DNA from: Lactobacillus sp.
GTDB taxonomy: Bacteria; Bacillota; Bacilli; Lactobacillales; Lactobacillaceae
Assembly (NCBI RefSeq): GCF_014803895.1
Contig: NZ_JAAVAU010000023.1
Location: 1 to 64,000 of the forward strand
Direction of reading: 5' to 3'
Length of the DNA: 64,000 nucleotides
A program made the translations under genes and the position numbers. The notes beneath the pieces are model-generated. The model was not told the origin of the DNA, made no database searches, and was given only the letters and a program-made list of their open reading frames with translations. Positions 44,121-53,275 of the stretch are shown in pieces (position 1 is the first letter of the stretch; every line of letters starts with the position of its first letter).

Positions 44121-44153
44121 AATCCTAGGCTAAGAAGCTTAGGATTTTTTTTT
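44120..44153. terminator. Terminator between the DUF4097 lipoprotein gene and gtrA
   Basis: AATCCTAGGCT and AGCTTAGGATT pair with one mismatch, followed by nine T residues. It overlaps the last codons of the converging GtrA gene. Confidence 0.82.
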
Positions 44154-44654
44154 ATTATCAAAATGACTTTTTAATTTTTCTGCGAATTTACTACTCGTAT
44201 CTGAAAAAATCGACTTAGTAGTAAGATAGTTGAAAATACCAACAAGAATTTGATCTAGTATTTTTACAAATAATGTATTCCAATGAAGCCAAGAAAGGCC
44301 AATTAACATAATTAAGTTATCTGGAATTAGACTTATAATACGATAAACAAAGAATAGTCCTAATTGATAGAGGGTGCCATGTTTTTTATCAACATTTTCA
44401 ATAAAAACTCCATGTTTGTTAAAAAAGAACGAGGCTAAATTAGAAATAATAAAGGCTACCGTATTTGCATAAATTAAAGGTATCTTCCACCAATTATGAA
44501 AAATCATAAAAGTTACGATATTAATCAAAGCAGCCAAAAAGCCAAAAATTGTATAAGCATAAAAACTTCTGTGTCTGGCTACTAATCGTGAACCTAACTT
44601 TCGTAATTGTGCTTTTGTGACTTTTTGATTGTCTCTTTGATGTTTTTTAGTCAT
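44139..44654 (-). CDS. GtrA-family membrane protein
   Basis: 171 residues with four membrane segments. FGFLAALINIVTFMIF, NTVAFIISNLASFFFNKHGVF (core NKHGVF) and a closing IFNYLTTKSIF follow the GtrA pattern. GtrA-like proteins are thought to flip polyprenyl-linked sugars or assist wall polymer glycosylation. The start is the ATG at 44654, with GAGG upstream, and overlaps the 3' end of the flavodoxin gene by 8 bp, so the two are translationally coupled. Confidence 0.87.
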   Translation of the reverse strand: MTKKHQRDNQKVTKAQLRKLGSRLVARHRSFYAYTIFGFLAALINIVTFMIFHNWWKIPLIYANTVAFIISNLASFFFNKHGVFIENVDKKHGTLYQLGLFFVYRIISLIPDNLIMLIGLSWLHWNTLFVKILDQILVGIFNYLTTKSIFSDTSSKFAEKLKSHFDNKKKS

Positions 44655-45093
44655 TGAATGCCTCAATCATTTGCGTCGCTGCTTGATCAATTAATACAAT
44701 ATCATCATCATCTACTGCATTTTCAATTTTTACTGGGTCAGCAACTTCGATTGCACCGCAATTTTTGAATGCTTTTTCAAAATCATCAACATTTTCACAA
44801 TAATGTTCTTTATAAGTTTTATCTCCTGATCCCATTACTGCAAACTTTTTACCAGTAAGATTTAGTCCGATTAATTGGTCATAAAAATCTTTTAATTCGT
44901 CAGTCATTACCCCTTCACCGTAGGTGTAAGTAACCATAATGCAGAGGTCACTGTCTAAGTAGTTACTAGCATCTGCAAAACTTACATCAGTTGATTCCAC
45001 ATCAAAACCGGCATCTTGAAGATTTTCTTCCAAGATGTCAGCCATATCTTCGTTATTGCCAGTCATGCTAGCAAAAACAATTTGTGCTTTCAT
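44647..45093 (-). CDS. Flavodoxin
   Basis: 148 residues, acidic. Small FMN electron carrier: phosphate-binding loop ASMTGNNEDMA (about 8-18), flavin-stacking region TYTYGEGVMTD (about 54-64) and MGSGDKTYKEHYC (about 84-96). The start at MKAQIVF is preferred because AAAGAAG precedes it and flavodoxins begin with this strand. The partner enzyme is not evident nearby. Confidence 0.9.
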   Translation of the reverse strand: MKAQIVFASMTGNNEDMADILEENLQDAGFDVESTDVSFADASNYLDSDLCIMVTYTYGEGVMTDELKDFYDQLIGLNLTGKKFAVMGSGDKTYKEHYCENVDDFEKAFKNCGAIEVADPVKIENAVDDDDIVLIDQAATQMIEAFND

Positions 45094-45238
45094 TTGAATT
45101 GCTTCTTTCATTCATTATTTTTTCTATTATTATACTAAAGCATTCTAAGATTGTGTAAACAGAAGAAGAAAATCTTTTAAAAAAGCTTTATAATAGAGAA
45201 GATAATTTTAATTCTAAAAATAAAGGAGAATTATTAAA

Positions 45239-46060
45239 TTGATTACAATCAAATCCAAGCGTGAATTAGAAGGTATGCAAAAGTCAGGACGTTTACTAGC
45301 TTCTATGTTTGAAGGCTTACGTGACGTTATTAAGCCAGGTATTTCTACTTGGGAAATTGAAAAATTTGCTCAAAAGTTTGTTAAGAGTCGTGGTGGGCGC
45401 TTATCTGAACAAGGTTTTGAAGGTTACAAGTATGGTACTTGTATTTCTGTGAACGATGAAATTGCTCACGCCATTCCTAGAAAGAATAAAATTTTGCAAG
45501 AAGGCGATTTAGTTAGTGTTGACGTAACTTGCAACTTAGATGGTTATGAAACTGATTCATGTACTACTTATGCAGTAGGTAAAATTTCTGAAGAAGATCA
45601 AAAACTATTAGACGTTACTGAAAAAGCAATGTACATGGGGATTGACCAAGCTGTAGTAGGTAATCGTATTGGAGATATCGGTAGTGTTATTCAAAATTAT
45701 GTTGAAGATGAAAATGGTTTTGGTGACGTTCGTGAATTAGTAGGACATGGTATTCAGCCTACTATCCATGAAGATCCAGAAGTTCCTCACTATGGTAAGG
45801 CTGGTCATGGTTTACGTTTACGCGAAGGGATGACTATTACTGTTGAACCAATGGTTGAAGCTGGAGGGGATTGGAGAATTACCCAGCATACTGTTTCTGA
45901 TCCTAATGATGATTGGATTTACTACGCAACTCCAGATGGTTCTAAGGCGGCTCAATTTGAACATACATTTGCAATTACTAAGGATGGTCCTAAGATTTTT
46001 ACTTTACAAGAACCTTATGATGGCTTAGAAAAATACATCCCTCACTTTGATGAAGAATAA
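45239..46060 (+). CDS. map: Methionine aminopeptidase, type I
   Basis: 273 residues. It removes the initiator methionine. The metal ligands of the pita-bread fold are visible: SVDVTCNLDGYETDSCT (both aspartates), VGHGIQPTIHEDP (histidine), VEPM (glutamate) and AAQFEHTFAIT (last glutamate). It starts with TTG, preceded by AAGGAG at a spacing of 11. This is the reading that gives the usual MITIKS N-terminus. It stands 9 bp before a YihY-family gene with which it probably shares a transcript. Confidence 0.95.
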   Translation: MITIKSKRELEGMQKSGRLLASMFEGLRDVIKPGISTWEIEKFAQKFVKSRGGRLSEQGFEGYKYGTCISVNDEIAHAIPRKNKILQEGDLVSVDVTCNLDGYETDSCTTYAVGKISEEDQKLLDVTEKAMYMGIDQAVVGNRIGDIGSVIQNYVEDENGFGDVRELVGHGIQPTIHEDPEVPHYGKAGHGLRLREGMTITVEPMVEAGGDWRITQHTVSDPNDDWIYYATPDGSKAAQFEHTFAITKDGPKIFTLQEPYDGLEKYIPHFDEE

Positions 46061-46069
46061 TTAATTATT

Positions 46070-46990
46070 ATGAAGCATGTATTCTCTGAGATGAGAGCTC
46101 AGATAAATCCTTTTATAAAAGGTTTTTCAAAAGCAGTCTCAAGTGGAGAAATTACCCAGCACTCAATTATTATTGCTTATTATGTGCTATTTAGTATATT
46201 TCCAATCATTATTATTGTTGGAAATATTTTGCCTTTATTCCAAATTGATACTGGACCAATTGCTGATTATTTAAGTTTAATTTTACCTAGTCAGGTATCA
46301 CAATTTTTAATGCCAATGATCAGTAGTTTGTTGAGTAAACATTCAGGTGGCATTTTGTCGTTTGGTATTATTGTAGCGATTTGGTCTTTTTCTGGCTTGA
46401 TCAACTCTGTTAGAATTGCAATGAATAAAATTTATGGTGTTCATTTACAAGAAAAGCATGAACCTTGGTGGAATGCAATTGTAAGTCGGATACTTACATT
46501 AGCGATCACGGCTTTAATGATTTTTTTGTGGACCCTGTTAACTTTAGTTTTAACTTTTGGACGTCAAATAGTAGAATTTTTAGCGCCAATTTTTCAATTA
46601 CATTTAGATTGGATCTATAAAATTGAGAGTTATAAATGGCCATTAATTATTACAATGATGCTAATTGTTAATATATATTTAAATTATTTTTTGCCAAATA
46701 TTAGTGGTGTTAAGCGAGTTGTTTTTCCAGGGGCAATTTGGACTACAATAGGTTGGAGTGCATTATCTTATTTCTTTGGTTTATATTTAAAATCCTTTGG
46801 TACAAAGTGGCAAAACTATGGTATCGTTGGAACTTTTATTGTATTTATGCTCTGGATGAATATTAGTTCACTTATTTTTTTAATTGGTATTTGTATTAAT
46901 TCTAGCCTAAACACAATTAAATATGGAACAGCCCATTATACTAAGGCATCGGTATTATCGGCATTACGTCAAAGGCAAAGAAATAAATAA
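46070..46990 (+). CDS. YihY/BrkB-family membrane protein
   Basis: 306 residues with six membrane segments. AYYVLFSIFPIIIIVGNIL (about residues 31-49), GIIVAIWSFSGLINSVRIAMN and the late YGIVGTFIVFMLWMNISSLIFLIG are the family blocks. The family was once called ribonuclease BN; that name is wrong and the function remains unknown. It follows map by 9 bp. No strong ribosome site is seen, so expression may depend on coupling. Confidence 0.88.
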   Translation: MKHVFSEMRAQINPFIKGFSKAVSSGEITQHSIIIAYYVLFSIFPIIIIVGNILPLFQIDTGPIADYLSLILPSQVSQFLMPMISSLLSKHSGGILSFGIIVAIWSFSGLINSVRIAMNKIYGVHLQEKHEPWWNAIVSRILTLAITALMIFLWTLLTLVLTFGRQIVEFLAPIFQLHLDWIYKIESYKWPLIITMMLIVNIYLNYFLPNISGVKRVVFPGAIWTTIGWSALSYFFGLYLKSFGTKWQNYGIVGTFIVFMLWMNISSLIFLIGICINSSLNTIKYGTAHYTKASVLSALRQRQRNK

Positions 46991-47075
46991 TATATTAAGA
47001 ATGACTTAAGGTGTTCTTTTTGATAATATAAAAGTTAAGGGAAGATTTTATTTTTTGAGGAAAGAGATAAAGATA

Positions 47076-47987
47076 ATGAAAGTAAGAAAAGCAGTTATTC
47101 CTGCTGCAGGTTTAGGTACAAGATTTTTACCTGCTACTAAGGCCATGCCTAAAGAAATGTTACCTATTGTTGATAAGCCAACTATTCAATTTATAGTTGA
47201 AGAGGCTAAAAAGTCTGGTATCGAAGATATTTTAATTGTTACTGGTAAAAATAAACGTTCGATTGAAGATCATTTTGATGCTAATCCTGAATTGGAACAA
47301 GACTTGGAAGAAAAGCATAAGAATAAGTTATTAAAGTTAACTCAATCAATTACAGACTTGGGTGTTAACTTATACTATACTCGTCAACCCCATCCAGCAG
47401 GTTTGGGAGATGCAATTTCTCGTGCCCGTAGTTTTGTTGGTAATGAACCATTTGTTGTTATGCTTGGTGATGACTTAATGGTTGACAAAACTCCATTGAC
47501 AAAACAATTAATTAATCGCTATGATAAGACTCATGCATCAACTATTGCGGTTATGCAAGTGCCACATGAAGAAGTTTCTAAGTATGGTGTAATTAAGCCA
47601 GCTGGTGAAATTGAACCAGGTTTAATTAATGTTGAATCATTTGTTGAAAAACCAGCAGTTGAAGATGCTCCTAGTGACTTAGCTATTATTGGTCGTTACT
47701 TACTTACTCCAGAAATTTTTGATATTTTAGCAAGTCAAAAACCTGGTCGTGGTGGCGAAATTCAATTAACTGATGCAATTGATACTATGAACAAAACTCA
47801 ACGAGTTTTTGCTCATGAATTTAAGGGTGCACGTCATGATGTAGGTAACAAGGAAGGTTATCTTGAAACATCAATTGAATATGGTCTTACCCACCCAGAA
47901 ACAAAGGATGAATTGCGTCAATATATCATTAATTTAGGGCAACAATTATCTCAAGAAGATATTAAAAACAAAAAACAAAATAAATAA
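47076..47987 (+). CDS. galU: UTP-glucose-1-phosphate uridylyltransferase
   Basis: 303 residues. It makes UDP-glucose for galactose use, wall glycans and glycolipids. [19 protein letters not shown] (about residues 12-30) is the nucleotide-binding signature, with [21 protein letters not shown] and VEKP following. The start at MKVRKAV is supported by GAGGAAAGAG upstream; a TTG seven codons earlier precedes that site. Monocistronic with a terminator. Confidence 0.95.
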   Translation: MKVRKAVIPAAGLGTRFLPATKAMPKEMLPIVDKPTIQFIVEEAKKSGIEDILIVTGKNKRSIEDHFDANPELEQDLEEKHKNKLLKLTQSITDLGVNLYYTRQPHPAGLGDAISRARSFVGNEPFVVMLGDDLMVDKTPLTKQLINRYDKTHASTIAVMQVPHEEVSKYGVIKPAGEIEPGLINVESFVEKPAVEDAPSDLAIIGRYLLTPEIFDILASQKPGRGGEIQLTDAIDTMNKTQRVFAHEFKGARHDVGNKEGYLETSIEYGLTHPETKDELRQYIINLGQQLSQEDIKNKKQNK

Positions 47988-48002
47988 TTGAGTTTTAGCT
48001 CA

Positions 48003-48033
48003 AAAAAGAGAGACATTTGTCTCTCTTTTTTTC
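48003..48033. terminator. Terminator between galU and a small minus-strand gene
   Basis: AAAAAAGAGAGACA-TT-TGTCTCTCTTTTTTT, symmetrical and usable in both directions. Confidence 0.9.
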
Positions 48034-48037
48034 TGCT

Positions 48038-48331
48038 TCATAGCAAGTAAATTATATTTTTGCTTAAATCGATTTGAATACCATAGATAGTACTTTTTTC
48101 TTTTTTGTAATCAATTAACAAATTAATGTTAGTTTGATGAATATGGTGAAGAATTTTTTGAATATCAGCTAATGTTTTTGCATAGCTATTTTTAGTTTCA
48201 AAGATACATTCTTGACCAGAAATGGTAGCTTTGGTAATTGGATAAGATTTTCCTTTTTTGGATGGGCGATAATAAAGAGAATAATTGGGATTTAAATCTT
48301 TAGTTAATTGTAAGAATAAATTTAATTGCAT
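48038..48331 (-). CDS. Small hypothetical protein (97 residues)
   Basis: The protein begins MQLNLFLQLTKDLN and alternates polar strands and a helix; it is basic and has no signal peptide or membrane segment. It has no recognised motif. The ORF is bounded by a terminator on its 3' side and is divergent from the hydrolase at 48409, so it is placed like a real gene. However, the ribosome site is very poor, which lowers certainty. I do not recognise a family. Confidence 0.55.
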   Translation of the reverse strand: MQLNLFLQLTKDLNPNYSLYYRPSKKGKSYPITKATISGQECIFETKNSYAKTLADIQKILHHIHQTNINLLIDYKKEKSTIYGIQIDLSKNIIYLL

Positions 48332-48408
48332 ATCTATAAAAATAATGTTGAATACTATAAAAAATAGAATTAATATAGTTATTATACTTTATAAAAAGAA
48401 GGATAATA

Positions 48409-49356
48409 ATGTTCAAAAAACATAAAAAAGCTTGGATAATAATTATATCTATTATAGCAGTTGTAGGGGCAATTTTTGTTGGGGCAGGCATGTACTTTTA
48501 CAATGTAGCAATTGTTCCAGGACAAAAGAGTTTTCTTAGCCAGAAAAAGAATTTAACAAAAACTGATCCACTCTATGCACAAACTAAATGGTATCAAAAC
48601 GTTAAAAAACAAAAATGGACTATGACATCTGCTGATGATAATTTGAAACTTGATGCAAATTATATACCAGCTGGTCATTCGAAAAAGACTGTCATCATCT
48701 TACATGGTTATATGAATAATAAAGATACTATGGGACCATATGCAGCCATGTTTCATCAATTAGGTTATAATACTTTACTGCCAGATGCGCGCGGTCATGG
48801 TGATAGTCAAGGAAATTATGTTGGTTATGGGTGGCGTGAAAAAGTTGACGTTAGAAAATGGGTCCAAAAGGTTATTCAACATAATGGGAAAGATAGTAAA
48901 ATTGTGATTTTTGGCGTTAGCATGGGTGGAGCAACCACAATGATGACTAGTGGGCTTAAACTACCAAGTCAAGTAAAGGCATTTGTTGAAGATTGTGGTT
49001 ATACAAATGCTAAAGCAGAGATTGAACACGAAGCACAAGATTTATACAATATGCCAGCATTTCCAAGATTTCCATTAGTAGAAATTTTAAGTGGTATTAC
49101 ACGTGTGCGTGCAGGATATTTCTTAGGAGATGCAAGTTCAGTTAAGCAATTAGCTAAAAATAAGCGACCAATGATGTTTATTCATGGCTCGGAAGACACA
49201 TTTGTGCCAACTTCAATGGTTTATGAAAACTATAAGGCTACTAAAGGGCCGAAAGAGCTTTGGATTGTTAAGGGGGCTAAACATGCTAAGTCATTTCAAA
49301 CTAATCCTAAAGAATATCAAAAGAAAATTGGCCAATTTTTGAATAAATATGTTTAG
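48409..49356 (+). CDS. Membrane-anchored alpha/beta hydrolase
   Basis: 315 residues. An N-terminal membrane segment (about 8-30) is followed by an alpha/beta-hydrolase fold: oxyanion loop ILHGYMNNKDTMG (about 97-109), nucleophile elbow GVSMGGATT (about 168-176, serine), acid in HGSEDTFVP (about 263-271) and histidine in KGAKHAKS (about 285-292). The triad is complete. Relatives include esterases and YqkD-type hydrolases; cinnamoyl esterases of L. johnsonii are shorter and lack the anchor. The active site would face outwards. The substrate is unknown. Confidence 0.9.
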   Translation: MFKKHKKAWIIIISIIAVVGAIFVGAGMYFYNVAIVPGQKSFLSQKKNLTKTDPLYAQTKWYQNVKKQKWTMTSADDNLKLDANYIPAGHSKKTVIILHGYMNNKDTMGPYAAMFHQLGYNTLLPDARGHGDSQGNYVGYGWREKVDVRKWVQKVIQHNGKDSKIVIFGVSMGGATTMMTSGLKLPSQVKAFVEDCGYTNAKAEIEHEAQDLYNMPAFPRFPLVEILSGITRVRAGYFLGDASSVKQLAKNKRPMMFIHGSEDTFVPTSMVYENYKATKGPKELWIVKGAKHAKSFQTNPKEYQKKIGQFLNKYV

Positions 49357-49386
49357 AAAATGTCAGCGTGAGCTGGCATTTTTTGC
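49357..49386 (+). terminator. Terminator of the hydrolase gene
   Basis: AAAATGTCAGC-GTGA-GCTGGCATTTT (one G-T pair) and T-run. Confidence 0.87.
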
Positions 49387-49474
49387 TTTTTTTTTTAATA
49401 TAGAGTTGAAAAAGTGTTTTCTGTTTGTGTTTCAGGTATTATTTTATTAAAGACTAAGTTTAAGGAAGTAAAAA

Positions 49475-50638
49475 ATGAAAAATATTTATGTTGTTGGAGC
49501 TAAAAGAACTCCATTTGGTAAATATCGTGGATTTTTCAAGGACAAGTCTGCAGTCGACTTGGGTGTTATAGCATTAAAGGGATTGCTGGCTGAAAGTAAG
49601 GTGTCCCCAGACCAAATCGATGGAGTCTTAATTGGAAATGTTTTGAGTGCAGGCTTGGGTCAAAATATTGCACGCCAAATTGCCTTAGGAGCTGGCTTAC
49701 CTGAAAAGATTGTTGCTAGTGTAGTTGATGATGTATGTGGTTCTAGTTTAAAGGCATTACGGTTTGCGCAGGGACAAATGGAAATGAATGACTTAGGGCT
49801 TGCTGTAGTTGGTGGTACAGAAAGTATGACCAATGCACCATTACTTTTAGATAAAAGTGAAAAGCATAGTGATAATCAACATTTCCGTGATAGTTTACAA
49901 ATTGATGGAATTGGGGATGCATATTCACAAAAGCCAATGGGATTAACTGCTGAAAATGTTGCTACTAAGTATAAAGTAACACGCAAAGAAATGGATGAAT
50001 TTGCCTACAAGTCTCATGAAAAAGCTTATGCGGCAGTAAAAAATAACTGGTTTGAAAAAGAAATTATTCCAGTTACAATTGCTGGCCAAACTTTATCTAC
50101 AGATGAGTCCATTCGTCCTGATACTAGTGTTGAAGCTCTAAGTAACTTAAAACCTGTTTTTAAAGAAGACGGACTTGTTACTGCAGGTAATTCTTCCCCA
50201 TTAAATGATGGAGCAAGTATGCTTTTGATTGCTACGGAAGAAAAAGTAGAAGAGTTAAATTTACAACCACTTGCTCGTTTAGGAGATTTTAGTGAAGTAG
50301 GGTTTGATCCAGCTTACATGGGTTATGCACCTTACTTTGCAATTAAGAAGCTTTTGGAAAAGCGTAATACAACTATTGATGATTATGACTTAGTGGAAAT
50401 TAATGAAGCTTTTGCAGCTCAGGCTTATGCAGTAGCACGTGATTTAAATATCCCTCAGTCTAAATTGAATATCGCTGGTGGTGCAATTAGTCTAGGACAT
50501 CCGCTAGGAGCAACTGGTTCACGTTTAGTAATGGGTGCAATCAATAGTTTAGAAAAAATTAATGGTAAACGGGCAATTGTATCATTATGTATTGGTGGTG
50601 GACAGGCAATTGCTTATGAAATTGAGCGGAATTTCTAA
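49475..50638 (+). CDS. Acetyl-CoA acetyltransferase (biosynthetic thiolase)
   Basis: 387 residues. It condenses two acetyl-CoA into acetoacetyl-CoA, the first step of the mevalonate pathway. Catalytic cysteines and histidine are clear: VDDVCGSSLKALRFA (C about residue 88), GGAISLGHPLGATGSR (about 332-347) and CIGGGQA (about 375-381). AAGGAAG precedes the ATG. It is the first gene of a tight operon: its stop overlaps the mvaA start by one base. Confidence 0.94.
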   Translation: MKNIYVVGAKRTPFGKYRGFFKDKSAVDLGVIALKGLLAESKVSPDQIDGVLIGNVLSAGLGQNIARQIALGAGLPEKIVASVVDDVCGSSLKALRFAQGQMEMNDLGLAVVGGTESMTNAPLLLDKSEKHSDNQHFRDSLQIDGIGDAYSQKPMGLTAENVATKYKVTRKEMDEFAYKSHEKAYAAVKNNWFEKEIIPVTIAGQTLSTDESIRPDTSVEALSNLKPVFKEDGLVTAGNSSPLNDGASMLLIATEEKVEELNLQPLARLGDFSEVGFDPAYMGYAPYFAIKKLLEKRNTTIDDYDLVEINEAFAAQAYAVARDLNIPQSKLNIAGGAISLGHPLGATGSRLVMGAINSLEKINGKRAIVSLCIGGGQAIAYEIERNF

Positions 50639-51867
50639 TGAAGTTTTATAAATTAACTCCGCAACAACGTCGAGAAGTCTTAGCTGAAGAAAATATTAAT
50701 TTAGCAGATATTAATGAAAAAGAATTGGCTAAATTAAATAATCTTAGTGAAAATGTAGTTGGTCAGGTTAGTTTACCTCTAGGAGTAGTTGAAAATTTAA
50801 TTGTTAATGGAAAAAGTTATTGGGTCCCAATGTCTGTTGAAGAACCATCAGTAGTGGCGGCTGCTAATCATGGAGCTAGTATTTTTGCTCAAAATAGTGG
50901 TGTAGTGGCTGATAGTCAGCGAGATGGCATCTATGGTCAGATTGTTTTAAGGGTAAATAATAGTTTTTCACTTAATGAATTAAATGACAATTTTTCTGAA
51001 TATATTGCTTTAGCTAATAATGAATTTGCTAGTTTAGTCCATCATGGTGGTGGTGTGAGAAGTATTGAAGCTAGTCAAAAAGAAAATTTAGTATATTTAA
51101 AAGTTCTAGTTGATCCGGCGGAAGCAATGGGAGCTAATAAGACTAATAGTATCTTAGAGTTTTTAAGTCAAAAAATGACTAAGTTAGCAGGTGTAGAAGA
51201 AAAATTATTTGCAATTCTGTCTAACTATCCTAGCCAATTAACAACAGCTAAAGTTAAATTATCTGTTGATACGATTGGTGGCCTTGAAGTGGCTAAAAAA
51301 ATCGCTTTACTGGCAAAGATTGGTTATGATGATCCTTATAGAGCTGCTACGAATAATAAAGGTATTATGAATGGGGTAGACAGTGTACTGATTGCTACAG
51401 GAAATGATTACCGTGGTGTTGAAGCAGCTACAGCTGTTTTAGCTAGCCAATCAGGACAGTATCGTAGTTTAAGTTCTTGGAAAGTGGAGGGAAGTTATTT
51501 ACTTGGTAAATTAACTTTACCTTTAGCTATTGGTACTGTTGGTGGATCAATTTCTGTAAGGGAAGATATCCAACAAAGCTTTTCAATTTTAAAAAATGTT
51601 AATAGTACCGAATTAGCTAATATTATAACTGCAATTGGACTAGCTAATAATTTCGCAGCTTTACTGGCAATTTCTACTAAGGGTATTCAAGCTGGCCACA
51701 TGAAGTTACAGGCTAGAAATATTGTTGCAACTTTAAACGCTACGGATATCGAGCGAGAAAAAGTTTTGACTGAAATGATTACTAGCAAGGAATTTTCTCA
51801 AAGCAGTGCCCAAGAGCTATTATTAAAATTAAGAAAAGAAGAGGAATATAATGAGTATCGGAATTGA
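50638..51867 (+). CDS. mvaA: Hydroxymethylglutaryl-CoA reductase, class II
   Basis: 409 residues. It reduces HMG-CoA to mevalonate with NAD(P)H. The class II catalytic residues are visible: glutamate in VEEPSVVAAANHG (about 77-89), lysine in TNNKGIMNG (about 238-246), aspartate in GNDYRGVEA (about 256-264) and histidine in GHMKLQARN (about 353-361). VDPAEAMGANKTN is the cofactor-binding block. It overlaps both neighbours (1 bp with the thiolase gene, 17 bp with mvaS), so the three enzymes are translated as a unit. Confidence 0.95.
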   Translation: MKFYKLTPQQRREVLAEENINLADINEKELAKLNNLSENVVGQVSLPLGVVENLIVNGKSYWVPMSVEEPSVVAAANHGASIFAQNSGVVADSQRDGIYGQIVLRVNNSFSLNELNDNFSEYIALANNEFASLVHHGGGVRSIEASQKENLVYLKVLVDPAEAMGANKTNSILEFLSQKMTKLAGVEEKLFAILSNYPSQLTTAKVKLSVDTIGGLEVAKKIALLAKIGYDDPYRAATNNKGIMNGVDSVLIATGNDYRGVEAATAVLASQSGQYRSLSSWKVEGSYLLGKLTLPLAIGTVGGSISVREDIQQSFSILKNVNSTELANIITAIGLANNFAALLAISTKGIQAGHMKLQARNIVATLNATDIEREKVLTEMITSKEFSQSSAQELLLKLRKEEEYNEYRN

Positions 51868-53017
51868 TAAGATAGGATTTTTTACGCCAAATAAGTATGT
51901 AGATATGGTTGACTTAGCTCATGCAAGAAATCAGGATCCTAATAAGTTCTTAATCGGTATCGGTCAAACTACAATGAGTGTAGCTGATAAGACTCAAGAT
52001 GCAGTATCCATGGGAATTAATGCAACTTTGCGTTATTTGGATGAAATTGATAAAGATAAAGTTGGTTTATTAATTTTTGGTACTGAAAGTAGTGTTGATC
52101 AATCTAAGTCAGCATCACTTTTTGTAAAAAATGCATTAAAACTACCTCCTAGTATGCGTGCATTTGAAGTAAAAGAAGCTTGCTTTGGTTTGACTGCTGG
52201 TTTAATGATGGCACGTGATTTTGTTCGCGCTCATCCAGATAAAACCGCAATTGTAATTGGTAGTGATATTGCACGGTACGGTATTAATACTGCTGGAGAA
52301 GTTACTCAGGGTGCGGGGAGTATTAGTTTGCTTGTTAAGAGTAACCCAAGTATTTTAGAATTAAATGATGGTCATAGTGACTACAGTGAAGATATTAATG
52401 ATTTTTGGCGACCTAATAATTCTAAGTTAGCTAAAGTGGATGGTAAATATTCTACGCAAGTATATTTAGATTTCTTTACCAAGACTTTTGAAGATTATAA
52501 AAAGCAAAAGGGCCTTGATAATCAAGACTTTACAGCAATTACTTATCATATGCCTTTCACTAAGATGGCACTTAAGGCTAATCGTATTGCTGTTGAAAAT
52601 CAAAATGAAGAAACTAGTCAGCGCTTAATGAATAAGTTTGAAGCTGCAAAAAAATGGAGTAGTTTGGTAGGAAATATTTATACTGGATCTTTATACTTAA
52701 GTTTATTAAGTTTACTTGAAAATGGTAATCTTCAAGCTGGTGATCTTGTAGGATTATTTTCTTATGGTTCGGGCGCAATGGCTGAATTTTACTCAGGCAA
52801 TGTTGTTGATGGTTATGAGAAGCAATTAGATAAAATCAATGATGAAGCTTTAATTAATAACCGACAAAAACTCTCAATTAATGAATATGAAAAAATTTTT
52901 ACTGAAGCATTGGAAGATCCAGAAGATGGTGTAGAATTTTCTAGTGATGAAAAAACTGGCACTTGGTACTTTGCAGGTGTTAAAAATGATATTCGACAAT
53001 ATAGAGAAGTGCAATAA
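51851..53017 (+). CDS. mvaS: Hydroxymethylglutaryl-CoA synthase
   Basis: 388 residues. It joins acetyl-CoA and acetoacetyl-CoA into HMG-CoA. The catalytic glutamate in FGTESSVDQSK (about residues 76-86), cysteine in VKEACFGLTAG (about 107-117) and histidine in ITYHMPFTKMA (about 233-243) are in place. It is the last gene of the upper mevalonate operon. Three bases after its stop codon, the -35 box of a separate promoter begins for the RNA gene at 53051. Confidence 0.95.
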   Translation: MSIGIDKIGFFTPNKYVDMVDLAHARNQDPNKFLIGIGQTTMSVADKTQDAVSMGINATLRYLDEIDKDKVGLLIFGTESSVDQSKSASLFVKNALKLPPSMRAFEVKEACFGLTAGLMMARDFVRAHPDKTAIVIGSDIARYGINTAGEVTQGAGSISLLVKSNPSILELNDGHSDYSEDINDFWRPNNSKLAKVDGKYSTQVYLDFFTKTFEDYKKQKGLDNQDFTAITYHMPFTKMALKANRIAVENQNEETSQRLMNKFEAAKKWSSLVGNIYTGSLYLSLLSLLENGNLQAGDLVGLFSYGSGAMAEFYSGNVVDGYEKQLDKINDEALINNRQKLSINEYEKIFTEALEDPEDGVEFSSDEKTGTWYFAGVKNDIRQYREVQ

Positions 53018-53019
53018 TT

Positions 53020-53048
53020 TTGAAATCGTTTTCAAATACTGATATAAT
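53020..53048 (+). promoter_or_regulatory. Strong promoter with a perfect cre site in its spacer
   Basis: TTGAAA (53020-53025), 17-bp spacer, TATAAT (53043-53048). TGAAATCGTTTTCA (53021-53034) matches the catabolite-responsive consensus TGWAANCGNTNWCA at all 14 positions and overlaps the -35 box. CcpA bound here would block RNA polymerase, so the transcript should be low on glucose and high when preferred sugar is absent. The promoter and cre are seen; the regulation is inferred from known CcpA biology. Confidence 0.85.
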
Positions 53049-53050
53049 AA

Positions 53051-53272
53051 GAAGTGTGGATGAGGTAATATATAATTAATTTTTATCTCCAGATCGTAGT
53101 ATTTTAAAGACAGATTCTTTTAGTAAATCAATAGTCGTTATTCAATTCACAATGATAAGTGATGTTGATTATGCTGTAAGCTGTTTTTGAGCTTCTCTTT
53201 GCTTACAGCGCTAGATAGTTAAATTACCTTAACCACCCGCGCAGACTGACTGTTCTAGTCAGTCTGTTTTTA
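53051..53272 (+). ncRNA. Structured small RNA, about 220 nt, unassigned (6S-like shape possible)
   Basis: It starts at about 53051-53056 and has no ORF of substance. The 5' and 3' parts pair: GTGG (53056-53059) with CCAC (53233-53236) and AGGTAAT (53063-53069) with ATTACCT (53223-53229) around a 3x3 internal loop. Inside lie a 9-bp hairpin GCTGTAAGC/GCTTACAGC (53173-53209) with a pyrimidine-rich loop, and a stem AATCAA/TTGATT (53126-53170) capped by TCAC/GTGA. A terminator AGACTGACT/AGTCAGTCT (53243-53265) with T-run ends it. Closed ends around a bubble resemble 6S RNA, but a cre-controlled promoter would be unusual for 6S. CU-rich segments (ATCTCC at 53085-53090 and the hairpin loop) could pair with ribosome sites. 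Identity is open. Confidence 0.7.
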
Positions 53273-53275
53273 TTT

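Noticed and set aside
45843..46028. 61-residue ORF within map
   Set aside because: A frame shadow of the methionine aminopeptidase gene.
53152..53190. 12-codon ORF inside the small RNA
   Set aside because: No ribosome site, and it lies within the predicted paired regions.
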